Shown here one piece after another: positions 34,466 to 43,526 of a DNA stretch of 64,000 bases. The stretch covers positions 5,366,501-5,430,500 of the forward strand of contig NZ_LT670844.1 in the NCBI RefSeq assembly GCF_900141755.1. Direction: 5' to 3'. Position 1 is the first letter of the stretch. Each line of letters starts with the position of its first letter. This stretch comes from Bradyrhizobium lablabi. Lineage in GTDB: Bacteria > Pseudomonadota > Alphaproteobacteria > Rhizobiales > Xanthobacteraceae. The notes under the pieces were generated by a model. The model did no database searches and was not told the origin of the DNA. It was given only the letters and a program-made list of their open reading frames with translations. The translations under genes and the position numbers were made by a program.

Positions 34466-35377
34466 ATGGACCGGTTGACCAGTCTGACGGCATTCGTTCG
34501 GGTCGTGGACAGTGGCGGGTTTTCGGCCGCCGGCCGCAAGCTCAACATGTCGACGACGATGGTGAGCAATCACGTCCAGGCGCTCGAAGAGCGGCTCGGC
34601 GCGCGGCTGCTCCATCGCACGACGCGAAAAGTCAGCGTCACCGAAGTCGGCAGGGCCTATTACGACCGCTGCATCCAGATCCTCGCCGATCTCGAACAGG
34701 CCGACGACATCGCCGGCGCCCTGCAGTCGACGCCGCGCGGCACGCTCCGTATCTTTACCGCGACCCATATCGTCCCGTTTGTCGCGCCGGTCGTCGCCGA
34801 ATTTCTTGCCGCCTATCCCGGCGTCACGGTCGACCTCAACATGGGCGAGCGCGCCATCGATATGATCGACGAGGGATTTGACGTCGCGATAAGGCTGATG
34901 CCGCCGCCGGATTCGTCGCTGATCGTTCGCAGTCTCGCAACCTGGCGTCACGTGTTGTGCTGCTCGCCGGCCTATCTCGAAAAACATGGCCCGCTGCGGC
35001 AATTGTCCGAGCTCGCAGAGCATAATTGCGTTCGCCACGTGCTTTACCCCTACCAAGACGAGTGGCGTTTTGTCGACCGTAAGGGCGCGCCGGCTTCGGT
35101 GCGGATCGCCGGCAATCTGGTCTCCAATAGCGGCGAGACACTGCGCACGGCGGCATTGCAGGGTGTCGGCATTTTGCTGGGGCCGGGGTTCCTGGTCGCC
35201 GACGATCTGGAGTCCGGCCGCCTGGTCCGCCTGTTGCCGGAATACCGTCCGGTCGAACTTTCGATGAACGCGGTCTATCCGCACCGGCATCACCTCTCGG
35301 CGAAGGTCCGCAGTTTCATCGATCTTCTCGCGCACCACAGCGCCGAGCGTCAGAAGCTGATCAATCCGTATGCCTGA
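34466..35377 (+). CDS. LysR-family transcriptional regulator
   Basis: A 303-residue LysR protein. The N-terminal winged helix reads MDRLTSLTAFVRVVDSGGFS, AAGRKLNMSTTMVSNHVQAL and EERLGARLLHRTTRKVSVTE. The ligand-binding domain runs from about residue 90 (TLRIFTATHIVPFVAP) to the end. It belongs to the subgroup that often controls divergent efflux pumps or reductases. It is encoded back to back with the EmrAB-type genes and probably controls them, using the GATAATC boxes. Confidence 0.93.
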   Translation: MDRLTSLTAFVRVVDSGGFSAAGRKLNMSTTMVSNHVQALEERLGARLLHRTTRKVSVTEVGRAYYDRCIQILADLEQADDIAGALQSTPRGTLRIFTATHIVPFVAPVVAEFLAAYPGVTVDLNMGERAIDMIDEGFDVAIRLMPPPDSSLIVRSLATWRHVLCCSPAYLEKHGPLRQLSELAEHNCVRHVLYPYQDEWRFVDRKGAPASVRIAGNLVSNSGETLRTAALQGVGILLGPGFLVADDLESGRLVRLLPEYRPVELSMNAVYPHRHHLSAKVRSFIDLLAHHSAERQKLINPYA

Positions 35378-35459
35378 TCATCAAAGCCATGCCCGGCGCG
35401 CGCTGGATCGGTTTGCAGCAATGCAATAACGTCGGCCCGCGCAACGCAATCGAGCCGCA

Positions 35460-36746
35460 ATGTTTTCGCATCCCCCCGCCTTATCCCGCAACGCCGTCAT
35501 GGGGCTCGCCGCGCTCGCCGCCGCCGTCGCGCTCACCGCGCCCTTGCCGGCCGAAACCGTTGAACTGGGTCCGCCGCCGGGGGCCGTGCTGTCGGTCGAT
35601 AAGCTTTCAGCCATCGACGATTTCATCGATGGCGAAATCGCCGCGGGCAGAATTCCCGGCGCCATTGTGCTGGTCCAGCGGCATGGCCAGCCGGTCTATT
35701 TCAAATGGTTCGGCATGCGCGACGTCGAAAAGGCAACGCCGATGACGGCGGACGCGATCTTCCCGATCCATTCGGTCACCAAGACGATTACCAGCGTCGC
35801 GGCCATGATGCTGATCGAGCGGGGCAAGATTGCGCTCACCGATCCCGTCAGCAAATACATCCCCTCCTTTGCCGGCATGAAGGTCGGTGTCGAGCGCAAG
35901 GATGACGCGGGCAACACCGTGCTAGATCTGGTGCCGCTGCGCCGGCCGATCACTATCGAGGATTTGCTGCTGCATACCTCCGGCATCACCTACGGCTTTT
36001 ACGGCGAAGGGCTGGTGAAGAAGGCCTATGACGGGATTTATCTCGGCGATTTCGACAATGCCGAATTCGCCGAACGGATCGCGAAGCTGCCGCTGGCCGA
36101 GCAGCCGCGCACGCTGTGGGATTACGGGCATTCGATCGATATTCTCGGGCGCATCATCGAGGTCGTATCGGGCCAATCGCTCTATCAATTCGAGAAAGCC
36201 AATTTGCTCGATACGCTCGGCATGAAGACGACAAAATTCTTCTTAACCGATCCGGCCGAGCGGGCGCGCTATGCCCAGCCACTCGCCAAGGACCGGCATG
36301 TCGAACGAAATTCGCTAGACGTCACGCGGTGGGAATCCGGCGGCGGCGGCATGGTTTCCACGATCTCAGATTTCGCCCGTTACGGACAAATGCTTCTCAA
36401 CGGCGGGACGTTGGACGGGAAGACCTATCTGAGGTCGGCGACATTCGCCGCCATGATGACCGATCACATCGGGCCGGGCTCGGGGGTTGCGCGCAATTAT
36501 TTCTACTACCCCGGCGACGGCTTTGGGTTTGGCTACGGTTTTGGCATCCGCACCGATCCCGGCAATGCGGTGCCGCCACCGCCGGGCTCGCTCGGGGAGA
36601 TCAAATGGGACGGCGCCACCGGCTGTTATCTTGTGGTCGACCGCGCCCAGGATATGTTTTTCGTCGTGATGCAAAACTCGCCGTCAGGGCGGTTGCACGT
36701 CCAGGTGACACTCAAGAAGATTATATACGACGCGTTCGGGAAGTGA
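35460..36746 (+). CDS. Class C beta-lactamase-like serine hydrolase/esterase
   Basis: A 428-residue exported protein. An N-terminal signal (VMGLAALAAAVALTAPLPA) precedes the penicillin-binding-protein-like domain. The catalytic SxxK appears as HSVTK in AIFPIHSVTKTITSVA, and the tyrosine motif as DYGHS. The KTG triad of true beta-lactamases is not evident; WDGATG occupies its expected region, so this is more likely an EstB-type esterase or transesterase. The true start may be the methionine at residue 14. The following acyltransferase gene starts 44 bases later. Confidence 0.85.
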   Translation: MFSHPPALSRNAVMGLAALAAAVALTAPLPAETVELGPPPGAVLSVDKLSAIDDFIDGEIAAGRIPGAIVLVQRHGQPVYFKWFGMRDVEKATPMTADAIFPIHSVTKTITSVAAMMLIERGKIALTDPVSKYIPSFAGMKVGVERKDDAGNTVLDLVPLRRPITIEDLLLHTSGITYGFYGEGLVKKAYDGIYLGDFDNAEFAERIAKLPLAEQPRTLWDYGHSIDILGRIIEVVSGQSLYQFEKANLLDTLGMKTTKFFLTDPAERARYAQPLAKDRHVERNSLDVTRWESGGGGMVSTISDFARYGQMLLNGGTLDGKTYLRSATFAAMMTDHIGPGSGVARNYFYYPGDGFGFGYGFGIRTDPGNAVPPPPGSLGEIKWDGATGCYLVVDRAQDMFFVVMQNSPSGRLHVQVTLKKIIYDAFGK

Positions 36747-36790
36747 TCTGAAACGGCCGGCTGATCACCGTTTTGCGTGGGACCATAAAG

Positions 36791-37978
36791 ATGCTGCGGA
36801 AACCCGATGGAACCAACCAGGTCATGACCGCACCGGTACGCATCGCGGCCCTCGACCGGGCGCGCACCTTTATCATCGTGCTGGTGCTGCTGCACCATTC
36901 CGTCCTCAACTACACCCATTTCGGCAATGGCGACAAGCAGCGCTGGCTTGGCTTCGATCTGGTCGTGCTGTTCAACGACAGTTTCTTCATGGCCTTTATG
37001 TTCTTCATCTCCGGATTGTTCGTCCGCGACAGCCTGGTGCGCAAGGGCCCTTTGATCTTCCTGCGCGACCGCGCCTGGCGGCTGGGCGTGCCATATCTGG
37101 TGTCGGTCGTGGTGTTGATGCCGATCGCGTACTATCCGACATTCCTGCGTTACCATTTGCCGGGAACGACGGATTTCAATTTCCTGCATTTCTGGTGGCG
37201 CACGCTCACGGTCGGGCCGTGGCCTTCGGGTCCGGCATGGTTCTTGTGGGTTCTGCTGGCATTCGACGCGATTGCCGCCGTGCTGTGGGCGATCGCGCCG
37301 CAAGTGATCGCTGCGTTCGGCCAGCTCCTGTTTGCCTTGCGCAACCGGCCGATGACGGCCTTCGCTTTATTCCTGATCTTCTCGATCGCAACCTATGTGC
37401 CGATGCGTCTGGCGTTCGGCGAAACCAGCTGGCTGGAATTTGGCCGGTTCCCGCTGCCGATCCAGACCAGCCGCATCCTGCTCTATGCCGGATATTTCTT
37501 TGTCGGCATCGGCGTCGGCGCGGTCAGCCTGAGGGCGGGCCTGCTCGCGGAGAACGGCGAGCTGGCAAAACGTTGGCCGGTCTGGCTCGCTTTCGCTTCT
37601 GTGTTCTACGCCGCGATCCTCGTTCTGGTCTACGCCCGCCACAATTGGGTGGCGGACCCCGATTCGCCACCATTTGGCTGGAGACTGGGGTATAGCCTCG
37701 CCTTTGCCGCCTACAGCGCGGCAATGGTATTCACGGTAACGTCGATCTTCGAACATTTTGCGGCCGCCCGCTTTCCCCTGCTCGACGCGATGCAGCCCTC
37801 GGCCTACGGCATCTACCTCGTGCATTATGTCTTCATTATCTGGCTGCAATACGTCATGTATGACTTTTCATTCCCGGCCTTCGTCAAGTTCGCGATCGTG
37901 TTCGTCGGTACGCTTTCGCTGAGCTGGGGGCTCACCTTGGCGTTGCGGAAGATCCCCGTCGTGGCGCGGATGATCTGA
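36791..37978 (+). CDS. Acyltransferase family 3 (membrane O-acyltransferase)
   Basis: A 395-residue membrane protein with about ten helices. The acyltransferase-3 signature is seen in RIAALDRARTFIIVLVLLHH (the RxxxxxRxxxxxxxxxxHH region) and in FMFFISGLFVRDSLVRKGP. SAYGIYLVHYVFIIWLQYV near the C-terminus is also typical. These enzymes transfer acyl groups to exported sugars or glucans. A TTG start at 36773 is possible, but ATG 36791 is preferred. The stop is two bases before the start of the Bug gene. Confidence 0.88.
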   Translation: MLRKPDGTNQVMTAPVRIAALDRARTFIIVLVLLHHSVLNYTHFGNGDKQRWLGFDLVVLFNDSFFMAFMFFISGLFVRDSLVRKGPLIFLRDRAWRLGVPYLVSVVVLMPIAYYPTFLRYHLPGTTDFNFLHFWWRTLTVGPWPSGPAWFLWVLLAFDAIAAVLWAIAPQVIAAFGQLLFALRNRPMTAFALFLIFSIATYVPMRLAFGETSWLEFGRFPLPIQTSRILLYAGYFFVGIGVGAVSLRAGLLAENGELAKRWPVWLAFASVFYAAILVLVYARHNWVADPDSPPFGWRLGYSLAFAAYSAAMVFTVTSIFEHFAAARFPLLDAMQPSAYGIYLVHYVFIIWLQYVMYDFSFPAFVKFAIVFVGTLSLSWGLTLALRKIPVVARMI

Positions 37979-37979
37979 G

Positions 37980-38981
37980 ATGGCCCGTTATTCCGTAGCG
38001 ATGCCGACGGCCGGCGCGAAGCTCCGATGGCTCGCGCTTGCAGCGTTGTTGTTTGCAGTATGTTCGCCGAACAACGCCCTGGCCCTGTATCCGGAGCGAA
38101 TCGTGAGAATCGTGGTGCCGTTTGCGCCGGGCGGCGGCACCGACGTGGTGGCGCGGACGCTGGCGCAGGAGATGGCTAGGGATCTCGGCGTATCGGTCAT
38201 TGTCGAGAACAAGCCGGGCGCGGGGACCATCATCGGCACCCAGGCCGTCGCCGTCAGCGAGCCGGACGGCTACACGCTCTTGATGGGGACGTTCGCGAAT
38301 GCGGTCAATCCGAGCCTGAATGTCAAGCTGCCGTATGACCCGAACAAGGATTTTGCGCCCGTCGCGCTGGTTGCGCGTTCCTTCAATATCGTCGTGGTCA
38401 ATCCCAAGTCGGCGATCAAGTCGATTGCCGACCTGATCGCTGCCGCAAGAGCCGATCCGGGGAAATTATCCTATGGGACGTATGGGACCGGGACCTCGGC
38501 GCATCTCGCCGGCGAGTTGTTCAAGAACCTCGCAAAAGTCGACCTGACCACGGTGCCCTACAAGGGCGCCGCGCCCGCCATCACCGATTTGATCAGTGGC
38601 CAGATCCAGGTGATGTTTACGACCGTCGCAAGCACGGCTTCCTTGATCGAGGCTGGCCAGTTGCGGGCGCTGGCGGCGACATCAGCGGAGCGGTCGCCGG
38701 CGTTTCCGGAATTGCCGACGGTCGCGGAAGCCGGCGTTCCCGGCTACGCCGCGGAAAGCTGGTACGGCCTCTTCGCGCCGGCCAAGACGCCCAAGGAGGT
38801 CATCGACCGCCTTAACAAATCCGCCGCGATGGCGGTTCAATCCGAGGCCTTCAAGCGGCTCGGCGTCAACGAGGGCCTCGTCATGGTCGCGCGTCCCCCG
38901 GAGGAGCTCGACCGATATTTCCGCGGCGAGGAAGCGCGCTGGCGCAAGGTGATCGAGGACGCCGGCATCAAGGTCGAGTAG
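37980..38981 (+). CDS. Bug/TctC-family tripartite tricarboxylate transporter substrate-binding protein
   Basis: A 333-residue periplasmic protein. The signal sequence (KLRWLALAALLFAVCSPN) leads into the Bug opening RIVVPFAPGGGTDVVARTLA. VENKPGAGTIIGTQAVA, the PDGYTLLMGT loop and LTTVPYKGAAPAITDLISG follow, all characteristic of the fold. Ligands are typically small carboxylates or aromatic acids. It starts immediately after the acyltransferase stop, though the two need not be functionally linked. No TctAB genes are nearby. Confidence 0.93.
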   Translation: MARYSVAMPTAGAKLRWLALAALLFAVCSPNNALALYPERIVRIVVPFAPGGGTDVVARTLAQEMARDLGVSVIVENKPGAGTIIGTQAVAVSEPDGYTLLMGTFANAVNPSLNVKLPYDPNKDFAPVALVARSFNIVVVNPKSAIKSIADLIAAARADPGKLSYGTYGTGTSAHLAGELFKNLAKVDLTTVPYKGAAPAITDLISGQIQVMFTTVASTASLIEAGQLRALAATSAERSPAFPELPTVAEAGVPGYAAESWYGLFAPAKTPKEVIDRLNKSAAMAVQSEAFKRLGVNEGLVMVARPPEELDRYFRGEEARWRKVIEDAGIKVE

Positions 38982-39123
38982 CGACAGCGGCGGCAATCCA
39001 AGGCTTACCGCGCTTTTTTCGGAATATTCGCTGAATCGTGGGGTTGCAGGGGGAACATCCGCAGCTCGTGAGCCGTTGCGCACTCTTTGAAGCACCAAGA
39101 AAAAACCGGAAGGGGAGCACGCG

Positions 39124-40218
39124 ATGAGGCGATCGTCAGGCGGAATTCGCATGGTAGTTGCACGGCAATTAGGCATCACCACCCTTTTGTGCGCTGCGAT
39201 GGAGATGACCGGTCCGGCGGCCGGTCATGCTCAAACGGCGAATTCGCCGATGCTCGAGGTTCCGGCACGCGCGGTGCCGGTGCCCACTACCGTCAGTTCG
39301 CAAATGGCGAAAATCATCGGCTTGCCGCTTCGCACCAACTGGAATGTATTGCCCAAGACCGGCGAGGAGTGGAAGCCGGTCGCCGACGCCGGCGCGGCTG
39401 CGATCATCAAGAATATTCCGGGCATGACCGAGCGGCTGCATGTCAAGGTCGAGAAAACCATGATCGACGGCGTGCGCGCCTTCGTCGTCACGCCCGATAC
39501 GATCCCGCCTGATAACCGCAACCGGCTGCTGATCCACGTCCATGGTGGCTGTTACGTTCTCAATCCCGGTGAAGCAGCACTTCCCGAGGCGATGTTCATG
39601 GCGGGCTTCGGGCATTACAAGGTGATCGCGGTGGATTATCGCATGCCGCCCGAGGCGTATTTTCCGGCGGCGCTCGATGACGGCATGACCGTCTACAAGA
39701 ATGCGCTTCGGACAATGGACCCGAAGAACGTCGCGATCTTCGGCAGTTCGGCGGGCGGGGCGCTGACGCTTGAAATGATCCTGAAAGCCAAGCAGGACGG
39801 GCTGCCGATGCCGGGCGCGATCGCCCCGGGTACGCCGATGTCCGACGTGACGAAAGTCGGCGACACTTTCGTGACCAACGCGATGCTCGACAATGTCCTG
39901 GTGTCGCCCGACGGGTTCTGCGATGCGGGCACCAAGGTCTATGCCAACGGTCATGACCTGAAAGACCCACTGCTGTCACCGGTATATGGCGACATGCAAG
40001 GCTTTCCGCCGACGATACTCACCAGCGGAACGCGCGATCTCCTGCTCAGCAACACTGTGCGCGTTCATCGCAAGCTTCGTCAGGCCGGCGTCGACGCGTG
40101 GCTACAGGTCTACGAGGGCCAGTCTCACGCGCAATATTACCGCGATGACACCTCGCCCGAGGCCAAGGAGGCGTTTGAGGAAATCGCCGGCTTCTTCGAC
40201 AAGCATCTGGGGAAATAG
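39124..40218 (+). CDS. Exported alpha/beta hydrolase (HSL-type esterase)
   Basis: A 364-residue alpha/beta hydrolase with a possible exported N-terminus (GITTLLCAAMEMTGPAAGHA). The oxyanion motif is LIHVHGGCYVLNPGE and the nucleophile elbow GSSAGGALTLEM. TSGTRDLLLSNTVRVH holds the likely acid, and YEGQSHAQYY the catalytic histidine. It matches the hormone-sensitive lipase family, acting on short-chain esters. AAGGGGAG precedes the ATG. It starts 142 bases after the Bug gene. Confidence 0.88.
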   Translation: MRRSSGGIRMVVARQLGITTLLCAAMEMTGPAAGHAQTANSPMLEVPARAVPVPTTVSSQMAKIIGLPLRTNWNVLPKTGEEWKPVADAGAAAIIKNIPGMTERLHVKVEKTMIDGVRAFVVTPDTIPPDNRNRLLIHVHGGCYVLNPGEAALPEAMFMAGFGHYKVIAVDYRMPPEAYFPAALDDGMTVYKNALRTMDPKNVAIFGSSAGGALTLEMILKAKQDGLPMPGAIAPGTPMSDVTKVGDTFVTNAMLDNVLVSPDGFCDAGTKVYANGHDLKDPLLSPVYGDMQGFPPTILTSGTRDLLLSNTVRVHRKLRQAGVDAWLQVYEGQSHAQYYRDDTSPEAKEAFEEIAGFFDKHLGK

Positions 40219-40276
40219 CCCGTCAACCGAATAAGCAAATTTGCAACCGTCAACTCGCGAATCCAAGGAGGTCTTA

Positions 40277-40888
40277 ATGTCCGGCATGATAACGCGCATC
40301 CTCGCTGCCCTGAGCCTCGCTTTGATCTGTCTCGCGCTGCCGGCGTCGGCGCAGGAAATCACGCGCATTCGCGGCACCGTCGATCGCATGGAAGGCCCGG
40401 TTTACGTGATCAAGAGCCGTGACGGCACGGAGCTGAAGCTGACGCTGACTGACAATCCGCTGTTTGTTGCGATCGCGCCCTCGACGATGGCGGATATCAA
40501 GCCCGGGATGTTCGTCGGCTCCGCCGGAATGATGCAGCCCGACGGCACCCAGAAAGCCATCGAAGTGCATATCTTCCCGGAATCGATGCGCGGTACCGGC
40601 GAGGGTCATTACGATTGGGATCTCAAGCCGGCGAGCAAGATGACCAATGGCAATGTCGAGCAATCCGTTGCCGGGGTTGATGGACCGGTATTGTCGGTCA
40701 AGTACAAGGATGGGGAGAAGAAACTGGTGGTGACCCCGGAGACGGTAGTTGTCACTTACGTCCCCGGCAGCAAGGACGAAATAAAGCCCGGCACCAAGGT
40801 TTTTGTGGCGGCGAAAAAGCAACCGGACGGGACCTTCCAGGCCCCGCGTATCACCTACGGCAGAGACGGTGCGGGGCCAGCGTTCTGA
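40277..40888 (+). CDS. Exported protein of unknown function with tandem beta-barrel-like repeats
   Basis: A 203-residue protein from the ATG at 40277, preceded by a perfect AAGGAGG. The signal peptide (ILAALSLALICLALPASAQ) is followed by two similar modules: ITRIRGTVDRMEGPVYVIK with IKPGMFVGSAGMMQPDGT, and QSVAGVDGPVLSVKYK with IKPGTKVFVAAKKQPDGT. Such a pattern suggests two OB-like barrels; this resembles DUF5666-type proteins, but the match is not certain. It is adjacent to a GlcG-like gene. Function unknown. Confidence 0.75.
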   Translation: MSGMITRILAALSLALICLALPASAQEITRIRGTVDRMEGPVYVIKSRDGTELKLTLTDNPLFVAIAPSTMADIKPGMFVGSAGMMQPDGTQKAIEVHIFPESMRGTGEGHYDWDLKPASKMTNGNVEQSVAGVDGPVLSVKYKDGEKKLVVTPETVVVTYVPGSKDEIKPGTKVFVAAKKQPDGTFQAPRITYGRDGAGPAF

Positions 40889-40961
40889 GCCCCGATACAG
40901 ATGCCAAAGCACGATCGACAGCCTTAACGACGAAACCACAACTTCAACCAGGAGAAAAGTA

Positions 40962-41525
40962 ATGCGTTCTATCGTTTCGATGACTCTGGCAGCTTGCGCG
41001 ATCGTGGTCGTGAATTCGCCAACCCTTGCCCAAACGCCGGCGCCCGCGCCGGCAACGCCGCCGGCACAGCCCTCCGCAGGCGGAACGCCCGACGCGATGC
41101 CGTTCGATATTCCCTACGGCGTATCGATCGGACTCGATCGCGCCAAGCAGGTGCTGGCCGCCGCCGAAGCCGAAGCCAAAAAGCGAAACTGGAAGATGAA
41201 CATCGCTGTGGTTGATACCAACGGCGAGCTGGTGCATTTCGCGCGGATGGAGGGCGCGCAGATCGCATCCGGCCCGATTTCGATCGGCAAGGCCCGCACG
41301 GCGGCCCGCTTTCGCCGGGAGTCGCGCGCGTTCTACAACGCGTATGAAACCGGACATGGCTATGTAGCCACGCTCGATCCCACCCTGGTGGCGAGCCCCG
41401 GCGGATTTCCGCTCGTCGAGGGCGGCAAGGTGATCGGCGCGGTGGGCTGCAGCGGTGGCACCGGCGACCAGGACGCCGCCGTGTGCAAGGTCGGCGCAGA
41501 CGTCGTGAATAGCGCGACGCACTAG
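40962..41525 (+). CDS. Exported GlcG/HbpS-family (DUF336) protein
   Basis: A 187-residue protein with a signal peptide (IVSMTLAACAIVVVNSPTLA) and a Pro/Ala-rich linker, then the GlcG/HbpS fold: DRAKQVLAAAEAEAKKRNWK, MNIAVVDTNGELVHFARM and GGFPLVEGGKVIGAVGCSG. HbpS binds haem and senses redox stress; GlcG-like proteins occur in organic-acid loci. AGGAGAAAAG precedes the ATG. Likely periplasmic. It may be co-expressed with the preceding exported gene, whose stop is about 70 bases upstream. Confidence 0.88.
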   Translation: MRSIVSMTLAACAIVVVNSPTLAQTPAPAPATPPAQPSAGGTPDAMPFDIPYGVSIGLDRAKQVLAAAEAEAKKRNWKMNIAVVDTNGELVHFARMEGAQIASGPISIGKARTAARFRRESRAFYNAYETGHGYVATLDPTLVASPGGFPLVEGGKVIGAVGCSGGTGDQDAAVCKVGADVVNSATH

Positions 41526-41575
41526 ACCGTCGCGTCGCCGGGGAGCGCTCGCGCGCGTCGCCCCAACAACAGCTG

Positions 41576-41641
41576 TCATACCCCGCCACCGGGTCTCGCC
41601 TTCGGGCGGCGCGTTGCGCCGACCCGGTGGCGGGTGATGAC
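41576..41641. repeat. Palindromic repeat/terminator-like hairpin
   Basis: CCCGCCACCGGGTC (41583-41596) and GACCCGGTGGCGGG (41622-41635) are 14-base perfect arms, bounded by GTCATACC and GGTGATGAC. It lies 50 bases after the GlcG-like stop and may terminate that transcript. The rest of 41526-41807 shows no gene. Confidence 0.75.
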
Positions 41642-41807
41642 ACCTCTTGTTGGTCAGACCAGCCGCCTCGGTGCCGACACCCTGCGCACCTCGATTACCG
41701 CATCGCGGTAACGGCAAATTCGCCGTGGCGCGCAACAAATCGGCTCCTAGATAGTTCCGATAGTGGAACGCCGGCGAAGCACTCCGGCGGGGAGCCGGAG
41801 TCCGTCG

Positions 41808-41987
41808 ATGTGGATCCTGTTGCTGTTGCCGTTTGTCGGTCTGTTGTGGGTGCCGTTCTATAATTTTATGGAGCCGACGCTGTTCGGCTTTCCCTTCTTC
41901 TACTGGTACCAATTGGCGTGGGTGCCGATCACTTCCGTGCTGATCTGGCTGGCCTATCGCAACCGCACGCCTGACGAAGCGCCGTAG
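41808..41987 (+). CDS. Small membrane protein, DUF3311
   Basis: A 59-residue protein with two membrane helices, WILLLLPFVGLLWVPFYN and FFYWYQLAWVPITSVLIWLA, and a short polar tail ending RNRTPDEAP. This is the DUF3311 pattern, almost always encoded just before a sodium:solute symporter of the MctP type. The symporter follows 18 bases later, so it is probably a small accessory subunit. The longer upstream frame is not supported. Confidence 0.85.
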   Translation: MWILLLLPFVGLLWVPFYNFMEPTLFGFPFFYWYQLAWVPITSVLIWLAYRNRTPDEAP

Positions 41988-42005
41988 ATTTTCGAAGGCA
42001 CCGTG

Positions 42006-43502
42006 ATGACCGATCAGATCGAATGGGTTGCTCTTTCAATTTTTATCTTCTTCTTTGCGCTGGTCACCGTGATGGGATTCTTCGCCGCGCGCTGGAAGTC
42101 CGGCCCGGTCAGCGCGCATCTCGACGAATGGGGATTGGGCGGACGGCAATTCGGCACCTGGATCACCTGGTTTCTGGTCGGCGGTGATTTCTATACCGCC
42201 TATACCGTGATCGCGGTGCCGGCCCTGGTCTATGCGGTCGGCGCCTATGGCTTCTTCGCGCTGCCCTACACCATCATCGTCTATCCCTTCGTGTTCGCGG
42301 TGATGCCGCTGTTGTGGAAGACCGCGCACGCCAGTGGTCACGTCACCGCGGCCGACGTCGTCCTCGGCGCTTACAATTCGCGCGGCCTCGAATTGGCGGT
42401 CGCGATCACCGGCATGGTGGCGACGATGCCCTACATCGCGCTGCAACTGATCGGCATGGGCGTGGTGATCAAGGCGATGGGTCTGGCAGGCGAATTGCCG
42501 ATCATTGCCGCCTTCATCATCCTTGCGCTCTACACCTATAGCTCCGGTCTGCGAGCACCGGCGCTGATCGCCTTCGTCAAGGACATCATGATCTATATCG
42601 TCGTGCTGGTCGCGGTAGTCATCGTACCGGCAAGACTCGGCGGCTATGGCGCGGTGTTTGCCGCCGCCAATGACGCATTCGCGGCGAAAGGTGGCGCCAC
42701 AGGCCTGATCCTGAAGCCGGGCCAGATGTTGCCTTACGCGACGCTGGCGCTGGGTTCGGCGCTGGCCGCGTTCATGTATCCGCATACGCTGACCGGAATC
42801 TTCGCCTCGAAGTCCGCCGACACCATCCGCAAGAACGCCATCCTGCTGCCGGCCTACACGCTCTTGTTGGGCCTGATCGCGTTGCTCGGTTACATGGCCC
42901 ATGCCGCGCAGATAAAAGTGTCCTCTCCCAACGACGTGGTGCCGATGCTGTTCAAGGCGCTGTTCCCGTCGTGGTTTTCTGGCTTCGCGTTTTCGGCGAT
43001 CGCGATCGGCGCGCTGGTGCCGGCGGCGGTGATGAGCATAGGCGCCGCAAACCTGTTCACCCGCAATGTCTGGAAATCCTATGTCGACCCTGCCATCACG
43101 CACGCCGGCGAGGCGGCAGTAGCAAAAATCGCGTCGCTCGTCGTCAAGCTCGGCGCGCTGGCGTTTACGCTGTTCTTGCCGGTGCAATTTGCGCTCGACC
43201 TGCAATTGCTCGGCGGCTTGTGGATCCTGCAGACCTTTCCGGCGCTGGTATTCGGATTGTTCACGCGCTGGTTCCGCGCCGAAGGCCTGCTGCTTGGCTG
43301 GGCCACTGGCATCCTCTGGGGATCGTGGACGGCGTGGAGCAACGGGCTGAAGCCGGTCGCGGCCATCGATCTCGGCGGCGCCAGTTATGCCTTTTATGTC
43401 GGGCTCGGCGCGCTGATCCTAAATGTCGTGGTCGCTGTGATCGCGACCGTCATTGTCGGCCTGATCTCGCCAAACCGAAGCGGCGTCGTGGCGCGATCCT
43501 GA
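42006..43502 (+). CDS. Sodium:solute symporter family protein (MctP-like monocarboxylate permease)
   Basis: A 498-residue transporter with about 13 membrane helices. TWITWFLVGGDFYTAYTVIA and AVPALVYAVGAYGFFALPYT match the SSS family. LVPAAVMSIGAANLFTRNVW near the middle is typical of the MctP group in rhizobia, which import lactate, pyruvate and other monocarboxylates. A GTG three bases upstream could also start translation. It forms a pair with DUF3311. Confidence 0.9.
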   Translation: MTDQIEWVALSIFIFFFALVTVMGFFAARWKSGPVSAHLDEWGLGGRQFGTWITWFLVGGDFYTAYTVIAVPALVYAVGAYGFFALPYTIIVYPFVFAVMPLLWKTAHASGHVTAADVVLGAYNSRGLELAVAITGMVATMPYIALQLIGMGVVIKAMGLAGELPIIAAFIILALYTYSSGLRAPALIAFVKDIMIYIVVLVAVVIVPARLGGYGAVFAAANDAFAAKGGATGLILKPGQMLPYATLALGSALAAFMYPHTLTGIFASKSADTIRKNAILLPAYTLLLGLIALLGYMAHAAQIKVSSPNDVVPMLFKALFPSWFSGFAFSAIAIGALVPAAVMSIGAANLFTRNVWKSYVDPAITHAGEAAVAKIASLVVKLGALAFTLFLPVQFALDLQLLGGLWILQTFPALVFGLFTRWFRAEGLLLGWATGILWGSWTAWSNGLKPVAAIDLGGASYAFYVGLGALILNVVVAVIATVIVGLISPNRSGVVARS

Positions 43503-43526
43503 CCGACAAACGCCGCTCCGCTTGCT

